A DNA stretch of 64,000 nucleotides from Perkinsus marinus ATCC 50983 (taxonomy: Eukaryota; Perkinsozoa; Perkinsida; Perkinsidae): NCBI RefSeq assembly GCF_000006405.1, contig NW_003201384.1:174728-238727 (forward strand). Direction: 5' to 3'. Each line of letters starts with the position of its first letter. Positions within the stretch are counted from its first letter, which is position 1. The translations under genes and the position numbers were made by a program. Of the stretch, positions 11,244-22,529 are shown one piece after another. Under the pieces are notes generated by a model, which was not told the origin of the DNA, did not search any database, and was given only the letters and a program-made list of their open reading frames with translations.

Positions 11244-11697
11244 TTATTGCGTGTCGCAATACTTCCCCAAAAAGTCCAAGCGAACTCTAGCATCCTCGAG
11301 AGCCCACCTTAGCTGGATAGTTCATACCCTGAAAAGTCATTTTATTCTTGGTTGCCGCGACACATCGTTCACACTCATCGCGATTGGCGTATCTTATCCA
11401 CCCATATCCAGCTCCATACCCTCGATGACCCCATTTTCTCTTCACCTAATAATACACCACCCTCCACAATTATGAGTAATGATTTGATTCTATCACAGCC
11501 AATCAGAGCCGAAGGAGCCAATAGGAACAATACACAAGGATAATGTCATGTCTTCGGTTTTATATGCTGATGTAACGAATCAATCGTACTGTCCTTACCT
11601 TAGCCTCCTGCACTTCGCCGAATTTCGAGAATGCTTCCTTCAGGTCGTCTTCGCTGTAGCTACGCGGAAAGCCGTATACGAATAGTATCGTCGCCAT
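11244..11697 (-). CDS. Single-RRM RNA-binding protein
   Basis: The ATG at 11697 begins MATILFVYGFPRSYSEDDLK, a canonical RRM start: beta-1 (ILFVYGF, RNP2) and a helix with EAFSKFGEV. GTAAGG ends exon 1 near 11599. Exon 2 (about 11425-11308) has RNP1 as GYGWIRYA and helix 2 (RDECERCVAATKN). The last strand VRLDFLG and stop at 11244 follow after a 13-nt GT...AG stretch (11295-11307) that must be skipped to stay in frame. The protein is about 100 aa, essentially one RRM, in the style of small snRNP- or splicing-associated RRM proteins. Alternative: without removal of the 13 nt the frame stops at once after NYPAK. Confidence 0.65.
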
Positions 11698-12115
11698 GTC
11701 GATCAAATGGTCATCCTGAAGATCGAAAGAGTTGCGCAGCGCTCCCGAGCAAATTGTCGGTTGCCATTCTCGTCACTCCTGACGCCGAGTAGCGAAACGA
11801 TGAGGAAAGTGCCATTTCCTTGCGAAATTCACTCGAAATCGAAACCAAAATTTGACGCATTCGAGTGTCACTGTGATAATGACCATATTATACCAGTGAC
11901 ATTCGAACTGAGAGAAATGATCTGAATCATTCCAAAAATATTCAGCCAACAACTGTGCCAGCTCTTCGTGCGATCAGTTTACCAATAATCACCCTATGCA
12001 ATAGGTCTACTCTCAACCACATCACCATCAAGACTAAGTTGCGTACACCGGGCCTATGAGAAGGCTTGCATAGATTATCGAGAATGTCAAACCACGAGTC
12101 AGCAGTCGTAGCTCT

Positions 12116-14280
12116 TCAAATTAGGTATGTTAATACATCACGGCGAAATTGTACTCTGCGGCCCACTGTACTATACGCATGCACATCAGGCTTCAATTCC
12201 CCAGCGATAAGCTCACCTTGTGAGGGCCCGGGAGTTCGTATGACTTGAACGACGGCCGAGGCGCTGACAAAAGCTACACTCACGCGACGCACAGTGGAGG
12301 ATTTACACTCACCTTCCCCATACTGCTTGAAACCATACCACTCCCCGGTGAATCTCCGCCAGTCAGGATGGTACTCTACCCTATTCCAATCCACAACGCC
12401 CTTAGAGCGAGTCTCCTCCTTTTTCCACTCCTGTCCCCATCCTTTCTGATGGTTCCTCCACTTCCCTTCTCCTTCATACGACTTGTTATAGTCATCCCAT
12501 TGCCACGCACCGTCACTCTTTTTCCAATCTGTCCAGTGCCCATAGTAATCGCCTCCACCGTCTTCATGTCGGCCACTATGAGGGGCCTCAGGGGTAACAA
12601 CGTGTTGTTGTTGTTGAGAAGACCGACGACTTTCCCTGCTATCGGGTGTATCGTTTTTCTTCCGGGGCTGTCGGTCAAATACGAGCCACTGAGTCCCTCC
12701 ACTCTGCAAGATTGAAAATAAGATAGCAACAATCTATGCACCACAAAATTTCACAGAAAATAAAAGAGAGAAATTCATAGACGCGTTGTGATGAATTATG
12801 ACGGCGTTTCTCAAAGCCATGATATATTCACAAACTGACCACGTCGACTTTTTCACTCCCATTCGCCGGATCCATCAGCATCGTCGCTCCCAATCCACCA
12901 GAACGAGTTAATTGCTATAACGAATATACCTTTTCCCCCTCCACTCACTTTGGGATCATCAGATGGTCGGATGAATGTCAGTGTGTCAAAGTTGGAGTTG
13001 AAGCATCCTGAAAGACAACAATGCTCCCACATAAATTAACATCATTGCAGAAAACAGCCAATTTCAAGAGAGAGGTCTTCAGATAAGGACATCCCCCGCA
13101 CGTCGGAGCCAACGAGGGAAAAACGATTATTGTACTGCGCATACCAGAGAAGACAGCAGAAAAAGGAAAAATTTTTTAAAATTTTCCGGGAAAAATAATT
13201 GACTTTACCTTCAGTGAGCTGCCATAGTACACCCTTCTCCTTCACAGCAGGTCGGAGATCCTCCAATGACACCAAGTCCGTATAGAAGTAGTTATTCATG
13301 TGCCGAGACTCAGGCCTGAGGGCGCATATCTTAGGTTCAACCACGATAGATACAAAACAGGTCCGATGGCGAACCAACATAATAAAACTACTCTTTCAGT
13401 ATCAAGTAGCCAACATTCGCTGGGCTATCCTCTATTTGAACCGCCATAAATCTTCCTCTATCGTCTGCTAATGCATCCACCTGACAGGATTCCCATCCTC
13501 ATTCGCCGTGACAGTCTCGACTACTGCGTGTCACACAGTAACAAGCTACTGTCAGCCACACTCGGTGAAGTAACGTTGCGATGGGCCCGTTAGAAATAGA
13601 ATAGATATATAATATATATGAAAGTATTAATATGGTCACAAATACATCATTACTGATGATGTATTTAATCATACAGTTTTTCTACGAGTAGCGATATGGA
13701 ATTGTGAATACCACTACTAGTAGCCTATCATGTACATATATAACACAAATAGATTCATATTACAGCATAATATGAACTTACTATAGTATAGCATAGTCTA
13801 TGCTGCACAGAGAGCGACAGTTCAAACCGTTATATGCTCCTAACAAGGATCCATAACCTCACAATGTCAGAATACTTCTGAGCCTATCACTATCCAGGAC
13901 GAGCGAAGTAATACCATTCCCGAACGAACTTAACCCACATTGAACCAGGCGGAATCATCAGGCGACCAACTCACCGGTTTGAAGCGGTACTTGATGACAG
14001 TAGTGGCGTTCCCTCGCATATACCACAAACCGTCCAACTTGGCAATCCACTTGAATACGCCCGATACCCATTCCTTCTTTATTCCACCAAGTGCATCCCC
14101 ACGAGGGTCCACCGTCGCCGCCGCTTTCCCTGGTGTGGCCGTGAGAAGGTCCTCGAGGGAGACAGAGGAGGTTGGGGCCTGCGGAGTGGGCGGTTTGGTC
14201 TTCCCCAAATTGCCCAATATTTCGCTCGGTTTAACCGTATCTGTCACGGGAATATCAATAACGAGCCAATTCGATGAATT
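12116..14280 (-). CDS. Multi-exon protein with Trp/charged C-terminal region
   Basis: Minus-strand exons that agree in frame: 14280 to about 13976 (NSSNWLVIDIPV..., then a Thr/Pro-rich linker and WVSGVFKWIAKLDGLWYMRG); about 13480-13380 (VDALADDRGRFMAVQIEDSP...); about 13331-13210 (ICALRPESRHMNNYFYTDLV...); about 13012-12955 (CFNSNFDTLTFIRPSDDPK); and about 12709-12310. The last is rich in Trp, Lys, Glu and Gly (WTDWKKSDGAWQWDDYNKSY), with further small exons below 12250 and an uncertain stop. The 5' exon was not found. No domain was recognised. The intron near 13331-13379 carries one copy of the 35-bp intronic repeat. Confidence 0.45.
13640..13666. repeat. Hairpin in AT-rich intron
   Basis: AAATACATCAT / ATGATGTATTT, an 11-bp perfect stem with a 5-nt loop, in the AT-rich 13580-13800 segment between two exons of the Trp-rich gene. 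Confidence 0.6.
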
Positions 14281-14334
14281 CTGATTTGAGATGATCGCGT
14301 AGTTCTACAGTGCATGCCATTTTGATACTATGCA

Positions 14335-14465
14335 AATGTCAAAAATGTGCGTTTTCTATTCCGGGATTAATGATAGTGAACAACTTGTCGCTATCATAGT
14401 CTCGAAAGGTCACTTTTATCACATCACATGTTCATAGCAATGTTCACATTGTTTATACGATATAG
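14335..14465 (+). repeat. Dispersed repeat C, copy 1
   Basis: Contains TCTATTCCGGGATTAATGAT, GAACAACTTGTCGCTATCAT and TCTCGAAAGGTCACTTTTAT. It matches 33505-33580 (+) and the reverse strand of 19418-19515. The function is not apparent. Confidence 0.65.
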
Positions 14466-14647
14466 TTTCAGATCGATTCTTATCCATCTCGGAAAATACC
14501 ACGAATTTCCTAAATTTGCATATCGGATCGACACATATTTAGATTATCAGAGACTAAGATCAAAATAAAATTTCCAAAAAAGATATTTTCGTTTATATTC
14601 CTGTACAACTTCACCTTCAGAGCTAGAGAGTGACCAGCAACCGAATA

Positions 14648-16698
14648 TCAAAACTCATACCACTCCTCGCCGAACTCCCACTTACTCTGATTATAGCTCG
14701 GCAGGACCCCATTCGGCTGCCCAAAACGTATCTCATCCGCCCACTGTGGGCGTCCCCGCTGTCCTGCCTTCCCTCCCTCCTGCCTTGCACCGGGAGAACA
14801 CTGCGAAGGTAACGACTTCTCCGCATAGCGGTTCCACTCGCTTCCTGGACTATTCCAATACTCTCGGCTTCCTCTCGAATTGTCTTTCCCTTCTCTATTC
14901 CAATCATTTCTGGACCGCACAGAACTGCCCGTCCTATTACTACTACTACAACTACCCTCCTCTCTGGCGTACCAACTACTACCCGAGCCGTACGAACATG
15001 TGCGACTTGATCCATCCGAATACTCAGAATTCCGATCATCATCATCATCACCGTCATCAGAAGAACGCGAATCAACCCGACTACCATCAGAGCGTTCACT
15101 CGCTCTTCTCCGGAATCCGCCGCCGTCGCCACCACGATTTTCTCCAGAGCTCCAACTGCTCCTCCTACGACTATCATAACTACTCCCTCGCCTCCTTCTA
15201 CCACCTCCCGAGCTCCTTCCCTCTGAGCGATCCTCTCTACTTCTTCGCCTCCCAAATTCTTCCCTGTGCGCAGCAGAATATCTTTCGCCATATGATCTCC
15301 TCCCACTCCCACAAGCCGACCTGCTGCTCAACTCACTACTGGAACCCTCCCCACCTTCAGAAGCAAAATCGTCGCTTTCGCATCTCCTTCTGGAACTTCC
15401 TCCCGGCAAGTCTTCGAGCACCTCCCCCGCCTCCCTTTCCCAACTAATGCCACCTCGACCCTCAAGATACTCCTCAGCCGCAGACGACGAATTCCCCCAC
15501 GGCAATGCCGTCCATTGATCAGCAGGCTGGACTGTCCAAGACCTACCTCCTTCCCTCTCCAGCCCTGTGGAGTTGAACTCACTGAGCATCGCTTTCTTGT
15601 CGTACGGCACGTATTCATACTCGACCTGTGGGGAGCTCACCGGCTCCACAACGCGCGGCAAAGGAGACTCCACTGGTGCACTATCCAAAACTCTCCTACT
15701 GCTCATCTGAGGCGCCTCTGAATCTTCACCACCGCCGTCCATGTCGTTCACCTGTTCCTCATTTCTCATCTTGACCACCTGATCGTAATACCCTGGATAG
15801 GCGTTATACCCATTCCTCGGTAGAGTCGACCGCGGCCGAGAGCTCAGAGGGGCAATTTCCCGGCCCATCGATGGGACTGCGTACTGCACCGGAGGCTTTC
15901 TCGGTAACTTCCCATATACTGTTCCCCTGCCTCTCTCGTAAGCTCGACGCCCTGGGCTTTCCTGATCTTCCTCAAAATTCCCTTTCAAAGTGGTCGGCGG
16001 ATCGCCACTTGGAAACAACCGAGGCGCACTCGATGGCTTCAGCGGCAGTGAACTTTCGGTCGCCTGTCGAGACTTTAAAAACTCCGCAAACTGCGGGAGG
16101 TTCCTCTCAATATCATCACCATTCGGGTCCAATTCGACTTCCATTTCCATCACCGTCTCAGATGGCATCTCGCTGGGCCTCACTACTCTCAGCTGTCCTC
16201 CAGCAGAGCGATGTCGAGGCGGTCGGGAAGGAGGCGGTGGTCGCGTTGAGGCGCTCTTCGCCGCGACGTTCCCCGACGGTGTGCTCAACAACACCGGTCT
16301 TACAGTCGATGGATTGGCTGGCGGAACTGGACGCCCTGGAGGCCGGGGAGGAGAGGGTAGAGCGGACGTATCTACGATGATCACAAAAGATAAAAATACG
16401 AAACAGGTCCAGTTGAGGCCTATGCAAAAAAATCGATGCTGCTATCGATCGAACATGACCGTTCCACTTCGGTTTAGTATACCCTATCACTATATCTAAG
16501 CCTTGCTGGAGTTTCAGCATTCAACGCTACCCAGTCAGCATGAAACAGTAAATTTTCAAATTTATCGTTTCTGAGCCGGCATTCATCGCCAAGGCACAGC
16601 AGCAGCGAAAACTGATTCCACGGAAATATGTGTTCCCACGCCCTCCCTTGGAGGAAAACCACAGCAGCGAGAAGCACCAAGAAAGTTGACAATTTCAT
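14648..16698 (-). CDS. Secreted/ER low-complexity Ser-Arg-Gly-rich protein (643 aa)
   Basis: Exon 1, 16698-16491, begins MKLSTFLVLLAAVVFLQG, a strong signal peptide, followed by a short domain with two Cys. A GT-AG intron (16490-16372) joins in phase to exon 2 (16371-14648), giving 643 codons plus stop. Exon 2 is almost wholly disordered: a Pro-rich stretch (PSPPRPPGRPVPP) first, then a long Ser/Arg/Gly/Glu region with SSS, RRRS and DDGDDDDD runs, ending in a Trp/Tyr-rich tail (EFGEEWYEF). Despite the SR-like look, the signal peptide argues for export rather than splicing. A host-facing or wall protein is conceivable, as is an unusual nuclear protein if the 5' exon belongs elsewhere. The intron contains the 35-bp intronic repeat (GATAAAAATACGAAACAGGTCC). 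Confidence 0.6.
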
Positions 16699-17320
16699 AT
16701 ACTCACTATTCGAAACCCCTCGACTGGGCGCCAACTTCCGAGCGACATCAGCCGTATTCACCACCAAGTCGCTGTCATCAGAGAGATCTTCCGCCTGAGA
16801 AAATCCACCCTATACGATTGGGAACTCCTCCGACCCCATCAAAGAGGCGACCGACCCCCACCAGTACACATCCACAGACGTTCACGTGGAAAAGCAAAGT
16901 TGATAGCAAAATCTCTCGTCTGCTAGAGAGACGGCGATTGACAATCCCCATTCTAGGAGTTCATAACATACTATCACAAGAATCCTTACTGCGACGGGAA
17001 CCCCCCCCCCACTGAACTGGGAGGCTGTCCTTACCTGGGTGCTGTCCATCCCTCCCTGCCGCTCCATTGGAGCATCCTGTAGCGGCATGATGAAAGTTGA
17101 ATAACAACAACTACCGTCAACTGAACGTCTATCAAACTGAAAACTATTCTAATCTACCACTCAACGAAGACTATGCAATCCAACGGCTCCGTCTACAGGG
17201 AGGAGGGGGAAAAGCAGTACACCGACTGACCGTCACCATGATTACTTCCCATCCCGTAAAATCCTCTCGAATATTGAACTAACCCGACCACGTTTCCATA
17301 AGTCCAGAAACAGTCCTCTT

Positions 17321-20300
17321 TCACGTAGTGCTCCCATCCTCCTCCTCCTCATCATCATCGATAACCTGCCGTCGCCGCCACACCCCGCCATCTCCAGCAG
17401 AGGGTAGTTCAACAACACCAGGCGGTGGTACTTTTCTATTCACTTCAACTCTTGCAATCTTGTTCTCTTCCTCAACACTATCAATATCGACCCCCCTCAA
17501 CTGCTGCACTTTCCACGCCAACAGCCGTGCCCGTTCCGCGTCCACCGGTGTAGGCTCCTCAGGAGCCACCGAATCTTTCGCTTGCCACACAGCTGGTGCC
17601 TTCAGAGCTTTCTCTTCCTTGGTTTCCTTCTTGGGGAAGAATTTGAGAAGCAAGTACGGGGGAATCCAAACCAGCAGAGGCAGCAGGATGTAGTACGACT
17701 GACAGCATTGGAGAAATACGTGTTCGCTTTCCTCAACTGAGTTTCTTCACTAACTATAGAAATTTATATACGAATTCGGATAGAAGTATCCACAACCAAA
17801 TAAAAATTTCCCAAAATTTTCTCATATTTTTCACCAACCCATGTAGTTGACCATGTGCATATTTTCCCACACACACAACCGAATATACGAAACTAGGGTG
17901 AAATAAAAGATTCAAAACATGTTCAATACGTTACAACAATACCGCAGTGTTGGAGGAATATATATTTGCTCTTCTCAGCTCAGCTCAAGAGATTCCTCAC
18001 TAATTGTGCAAGTTCACATGCAATCTCGACTATAACTTTCCCAAATTCCCTCGCAATTTCACATTGTCACCAACACACGTAGTCGCATATTTTCCTACAC
18101 TGCAATGCAGTAAATGCAACTGCAGGTGCTTACATAAACCCAATCAACCCTCGGAGGTTTCCTCAAGTCATATTCGTATTGCTTCATCTGCCCCTTGAAA
18201 CTAGTCCTCATTTGCCTCGCCAACAGCCCCTTCACACGCTCCGTATGAGCCTGATGACCTCAATAACGAGAATACTAACAAGTGCTATCTAGAAACTCCT
18301 CCCAGCAGCCCGCTCAGCCCACTGCGATCCGACTCCGGCGTAAAACAATTCGCGAAATCCGATCAGCATATTCAGAGAGCTTACTCACGCTAGGCCTCAC
18401 ATGTGGCAAACACTTTAATGAAGTGTCACAACCCGTTTTACGTGAAGTGGCGTAAAACTCGGTGAAAAACACGATATTCGCTGTGATATTCAATAGTCGT
18501 GAAATATGTTTTTCACCAGTGTTTTTCATATCACTAGGGTGAAATGTATAGAAATGAACATACCTCTACCAAATATAACGATATTAATACCCTATGAAGA
18601 ATACAATATTACAAATAAAATTCTAATGCTAGCATATGAAATAAAGATATAGAAATAAAGCATATATAGCATAAAATATAGCATATAGAAATAAAGATAA
18701 TTTTGTACAATATCTCCCTAAATTAATCATCGACGGTCAACTATCCAGCTAGCAAGCCTCAGCAAACTTGAATGAGAGCCGAATTGAAGCATGTCATTCG
18801 CAACCCGACCAATGCTGCCTACCTCTCCACAAACAAGTCCAATCCGCAGAGAGTCGCTGAGAGGTGGGTCCGGTAGCCGCTGCAAATCGGTCAATAAATC
18901 CTCTATCCCGCATGGCCCGCCCAAGTCACATTCTAACCCTTCTTGGTCATCGTTTCGATTTTCCTCTTTTTCCATCAGAATTTTCCGTCGAGCTTCCGCC
19001 TCTTCACGCAGTTTTTTCGCCTGCGCTAAAGGATCCATCTGCCCGGGGAAAAGCGGGATATGCGTTCCCTCCACGTCTGGCGGCAATGCTTCAATTTTCT
19101 CGCTGTTGTTCGCCTTCTTCTTCCCCCGTAAAACCTCAGCATCCTCGCAAGCAGCGTTCCGAGCGGACATCCATCGAGAACGCATAGAATCCAAATGGGC
19201 CCGCTGCGCGAAAATTCGCTCCCGCTCTGTGTACCTGATCTGAACTATGACATTCACAAACAAATCTCAACAGGGCCACTCTTGAGCACATTGAATATCA
19301 ATATACTATATCTGCAATTGTGCACTCATAGGGTTTTAACCATAATTGCAATACGAGTCGAATTCATGTGGCACGGCAGAAAACAATGATGTTATTCTCC
19401 GAGATTGATAAGAATCAATCTGCATATATGTATCACATAAACAATGTAAACATTGCCATCATGAGAATATGTGATAAAAGTAACCTTTCGAGATCGTGAT
19501 AGCGACAATAGAATGCGCCCATTCTCCACATTCACATATTGAATTGGCACGCACTGTAAACTAGGCACCACCATCCTTATTACAGAGTATGCCAAGCCGA
19601 TGGGCACTTCTTCTCCATCTGAGCTGGGTTCCGCTTCCCAGAAAATCCTCCAACTTGAATGAGCTGCCATGGGAAAACCAAATGCCGCCATTGCATCCTC
19701 CGCTCCGTCGCAATACGCAGACGATCGATCGGGACCAGACGGACATCTGCCGCAAATGAAAATTCGAAGCTCTCTCTCGCACCCCATAGACTTACTGGGC
19801 AAAGCCTCTCGAAGTTGAAAACCGATCGCCTCCAGCCGGTCGCTAGAGTCCAAAAAAGTCGGCTCTCGATCAGGTCTCGATCGCCACCCATCGAAATCTG
19901 ACCAGCATTTCCAAAATGATTCTAGTAGTCCAATATCAGACGATCTCATACACCAAACGATAGATCTTGATTCAGAAATTCCTCACCGGACGAAAATACG
20001 AACTCAATATCGCGCTCTATTCACCCCTGAGGAAAAAAGGTCCTCGTCACTCAGAAACTAAATCGTCGAAGTTCAAGCGAGACGAATTTCTCTAGTCCGA
20101 GTCCTCATTACCTTCTGCCGTTAACCTGAACGACTTCGAATCCGCCTCCAAGTACACAACCTGTGGCCTGAAGACCTTCAACACCTCCAATGCGGCATCA
20201 GATGTCTTCCGATTGCCGTGAACAACTCCGACCACCCGTCCGAGTGCCCGACGGCCCTTCGGAGGCATTATCAGGAGAGCTCCAAAAACAACCCGCCTAC

Positions 20301-20334
20301 CGTAACTCCTCCAACTTCCAACATTCGCTACCAT
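17321..20334 (-). CDS. TraB-domain protein with C-terminal membrane segment
   Basis: The ATG at 20334 starts a block with RALGRVVGVVHGNRKTSDAA...FRPQVVYLEA, the GxxH and 'rPdvV.lE' signature of the TraB/PrgY (TRABD) family. Further exons: about 20060-19970, about 19935-19520 (frame switches suggest at least two introns), about 19255-18730 (YTERERIFAQRAHLDSMRSRW, then a charged coiled stretch, then LRIGLVCGEVGSIGRVAND, the 'VVGaGHv.Gi' region), 18250-18134 (39 aa), and 17698-17321 (stop). The final exon begins with a hydrophobic span (YYILLPLLVWIPPYLLL) followed by an acidic tail ending DDDEEEEDGSTT. TraB proteins of eukaryotes are membrane-associated, often mitochondrial or ER. The intron 18133-17699 holds two MITE-A copies. 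Internal exon borders are approximate. Confidence 0.6.
17705..17877 (+). repeat. MITE-A copy 4
   Basis: GCATTGGAGAAATACGTGTTCG, TTTCCTCAACTGAG, TATATACGAATTCGGATAG, CACCAACCCATGTAG, then TGACCATGTGCATATTTTCC. It is within the intron of the TraB gene, opposite to its transcription. Confidence 0.75.
17946..18105 (+). repeat. MITE-A copy 5
   Basis: AGTGTTGGAGGAATATATA, then CTCAGCTCAGCTC, TTGTCACCAACACACGTAG, and terminal GCATATTTTCCTACACT. It is a second copy in the same TraB intron, head-to-tail with copy 4. Confidence 0.75.
18423..18542 (+). repeat. Dispersed hairpin repeat B, copy 2
   Basis: Shares CCGTTTTACGTGAAGTGGCG, AACTCGGTGAAAAACACGAT and TGTTTTTCATATCACTAGGG with 1895-1990, in the same orientation. 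It lies in an intron of the TraB gene. Confidence 0.65.
19418..19515 (-). repeat. Dispersed repeat C, copy 2, overlapping TraB reading frame
   Basis: On the minus strand: TATTGTCGCTATCACGATCT, then CGAAAGGTTACTTTTATCAC and AATGTTTACATTGTTTATG, matching 14335-14465. One TraB frame runs through it, so it may be partly exonic or mark an exon end. Confidence 0.55.
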
Positions 20335-20413
20335 CAACGCCTCCTCAACTCCACAACTCAGCGACCAAAAACCCGTCTATTGACTTCCCTATACAGCGCA
20401 ACACAGTAGCATA

Positions 20414-20444
<31 letters not shown>

Positions 20445-20609
20445 TGCGTTATTACGATGATATACATACGTTACGTTGATCGTCATCGTCGTCGTCGAAT
20501 AGGGGTAGTAATAGTCACACATTGCATAATAGAATATAGAATAGCGGTAAACCTTAATGACCGTCAACTTCGGTCGTTGCGGTGCAAATGTCTTCTCGTA
20601 CGGAAACTT

Positions 20610-22529
20610 TTACCATCCCATCAAGTTGCGAACCATATCACGTTCGGCTTTCAACTCTTGAATGTTACGCTGGAGCATCGAATACCCGAACCTGAAAATC
20701 CTCTATCGAAAAACAGCACAAGCAGGCATCAATTTTACTCGGTCATTTCCAGGCCGCCAACCTTGGTCCAACTCTCACCATCGGTGATGACGGGGAAGGA
20801 GAAACACAGATCAGTATCAACACCATACCTACATGCGGCAAGCTGTATAGCAACAGGCAGTAAACTGGGCATTGACACATTTCCAAGAGAAAGAAAACCG
20901 ACAGGAAAAAAGTGAGCTCCCTCGCTAGAGCACGATCTCAGACTAACATCGAGGTGATTCGACTGCACAATGGCTTAAGTGATAAATTAGCGACTTACGA
21001 GTCAATCGCATAGCTCTCCTTATTCTTCCCAATGACAGCCATAGACACCCACTTATTGTCGGACCCCAATGCCCAGTCGCGCATTTGGTCGACACACGAC
21101 ATAGCCGCCGATGGAGCAGAGGACTTGCCTGAACAGACGCATCACATACTCGAGGAAACACACTGTACAGACAACCTACCAGCAGCTTCGATGATCTCCT
21201 TTCCTCTTTGCTGAACACGAGTCATGAACTCATTCTTGATCCAGTCAGGGTGAGGGACAAGATCCTTAATCTAGAAAAAAAACCAGATAGCATCATCGTG
21301 AGTTCGCCATCACAAATTGTTGTTGTTAATGATGATCAGATGATATCTGCTAAACTCCTAAAATCAGACGATGTTCAACTCACTCCGTGTTATTATTTGA
21401 GGTTCACCCGTGACATGAAAAACACTAGTGAAAAAGATATCTCACATTCCACTTTGCCGAAACCAATTCTATATCGATCGCGGAAAATATGTCCTATAAT
21501 TTGCAGCGAGTATTACACCACTTCCAGTGAAACGAGTGAAGCTCCGTCATTATTCTAATCCAGCTATAATGGGATTGCCGAGACAAACTCGAAGCTCACC
21601 TTCCTCCCTCTGACGGTAGCATGGTTGACATCGGGATACATATTTGGGGAGTGATTACCCCAAATGACGAAGTTGTCAATATGAGTCGGATGAACGTCCA
21701 GTCCCTCATGATGACCATTGATGCAATGAGCGAGTTGGACCAGACCTCTGTTGTGATCAAGGCGAGTCATCGCTGTGAAGTTCTCAGCCGGGACGTGCCT
21801 GAAACACACACGTACACCAGGGGCCTCGCACCCAGCGTTAAATGGATCAATAACGACTCAGAGAACTCCAAAGCCTTCTTTAATCTATCGAATGCCATCT
21901 CTACATACGACTATGGGAAGATATGTGAAACGGTGAGAGATCACAGCAATTCGCAAGCCGATACGACCGTGAATTTGCTGCTGAAAACTTACTTGGAATT
22001 GGAGGCAGCAATGAGAGCGTTCGTGTTGGCAGGATTGCCGACCACCACAACCTTGCAATTCCTATTAGCAACTTCACCAAGAATCGAACCCTCCTGTTTG
22101 AATAGAGCTCCTGATACTTGCAACAGGTCCGATCGCTCCATACCTACTATGAACATATCGACCATACACCAACGATGGTTCCCCCACGTACCGGCCTGTC
22201 GTGGCGGCGAGCCGACCAAACAGGCGTAGTCAGCATCGCCAAAAGCCTCCTCGTAATTATCAGTAGCGACCACCTTAGCGAGAAGTGGAGCGCAGGTATC
22301 TTCCAATTCGAGCACCAGACCACGCAGAGCTTCGCGGTCTCTAGAATATAGGTGGAGGATTACAGGCTGATTCACACCTAAAACATATCATACTACGCAC
22401 AGCGAAGATTCTCCCATCGCTACTACCAAGCATATCGCCCATAGCAATCCTGAATGCCAAATTGGTGCCGACGGAACCTCGAGCTCCCGTAATGGCGACC
22501 CTGGCTGGCGGAAAAGTCCGGAACTTCAT
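20610..22529 (-). CDS. Malate dehydrogenase, cytosolic type (344 aa)
   Basis: NAD-dependent interconversion of malate and oxaloacetate. Eight exons, all GT-AG and in frame: 22529-22427, 22377-22192, 22146-21993, 21798-21600, 21270-21180, 21128-20999, 20828-20739, 20691-20610 (stop TAA). They total 345 codons with stop. Motifs: nucleotide-binding GARGSVG near the N-terminus; substrate-binding arginines in SPPR and GMERSDLL; catalytic Asp in TRLDHNR; catalytic His in [13 protein letters not shown] after it; C-terminal YGV...FSFPV and [12 protein letters not shown]. This is the animal/plant cytosolic class, not the LDH-like apicomplexan form. An in-frame upstream extension (MLTRCMPRLQTVAAAA) resembles a mitochondrial presequence if translation starts earlier. 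The intron 22147-22191 is 45 nt with no stop, so retention would insert 15 residues. Confidence 0.92.
21408..21445 (+). repeat. Dispersed hairpin repeat B, fragment
   Basis: CCCGTGACATGAAAAACACTAGTGAAAAA resembles one half of repeat B (TGAAAAAC and its inverse). It is located in the malate dehydrogenase intron 21271-21599. Confidence 0.45.
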
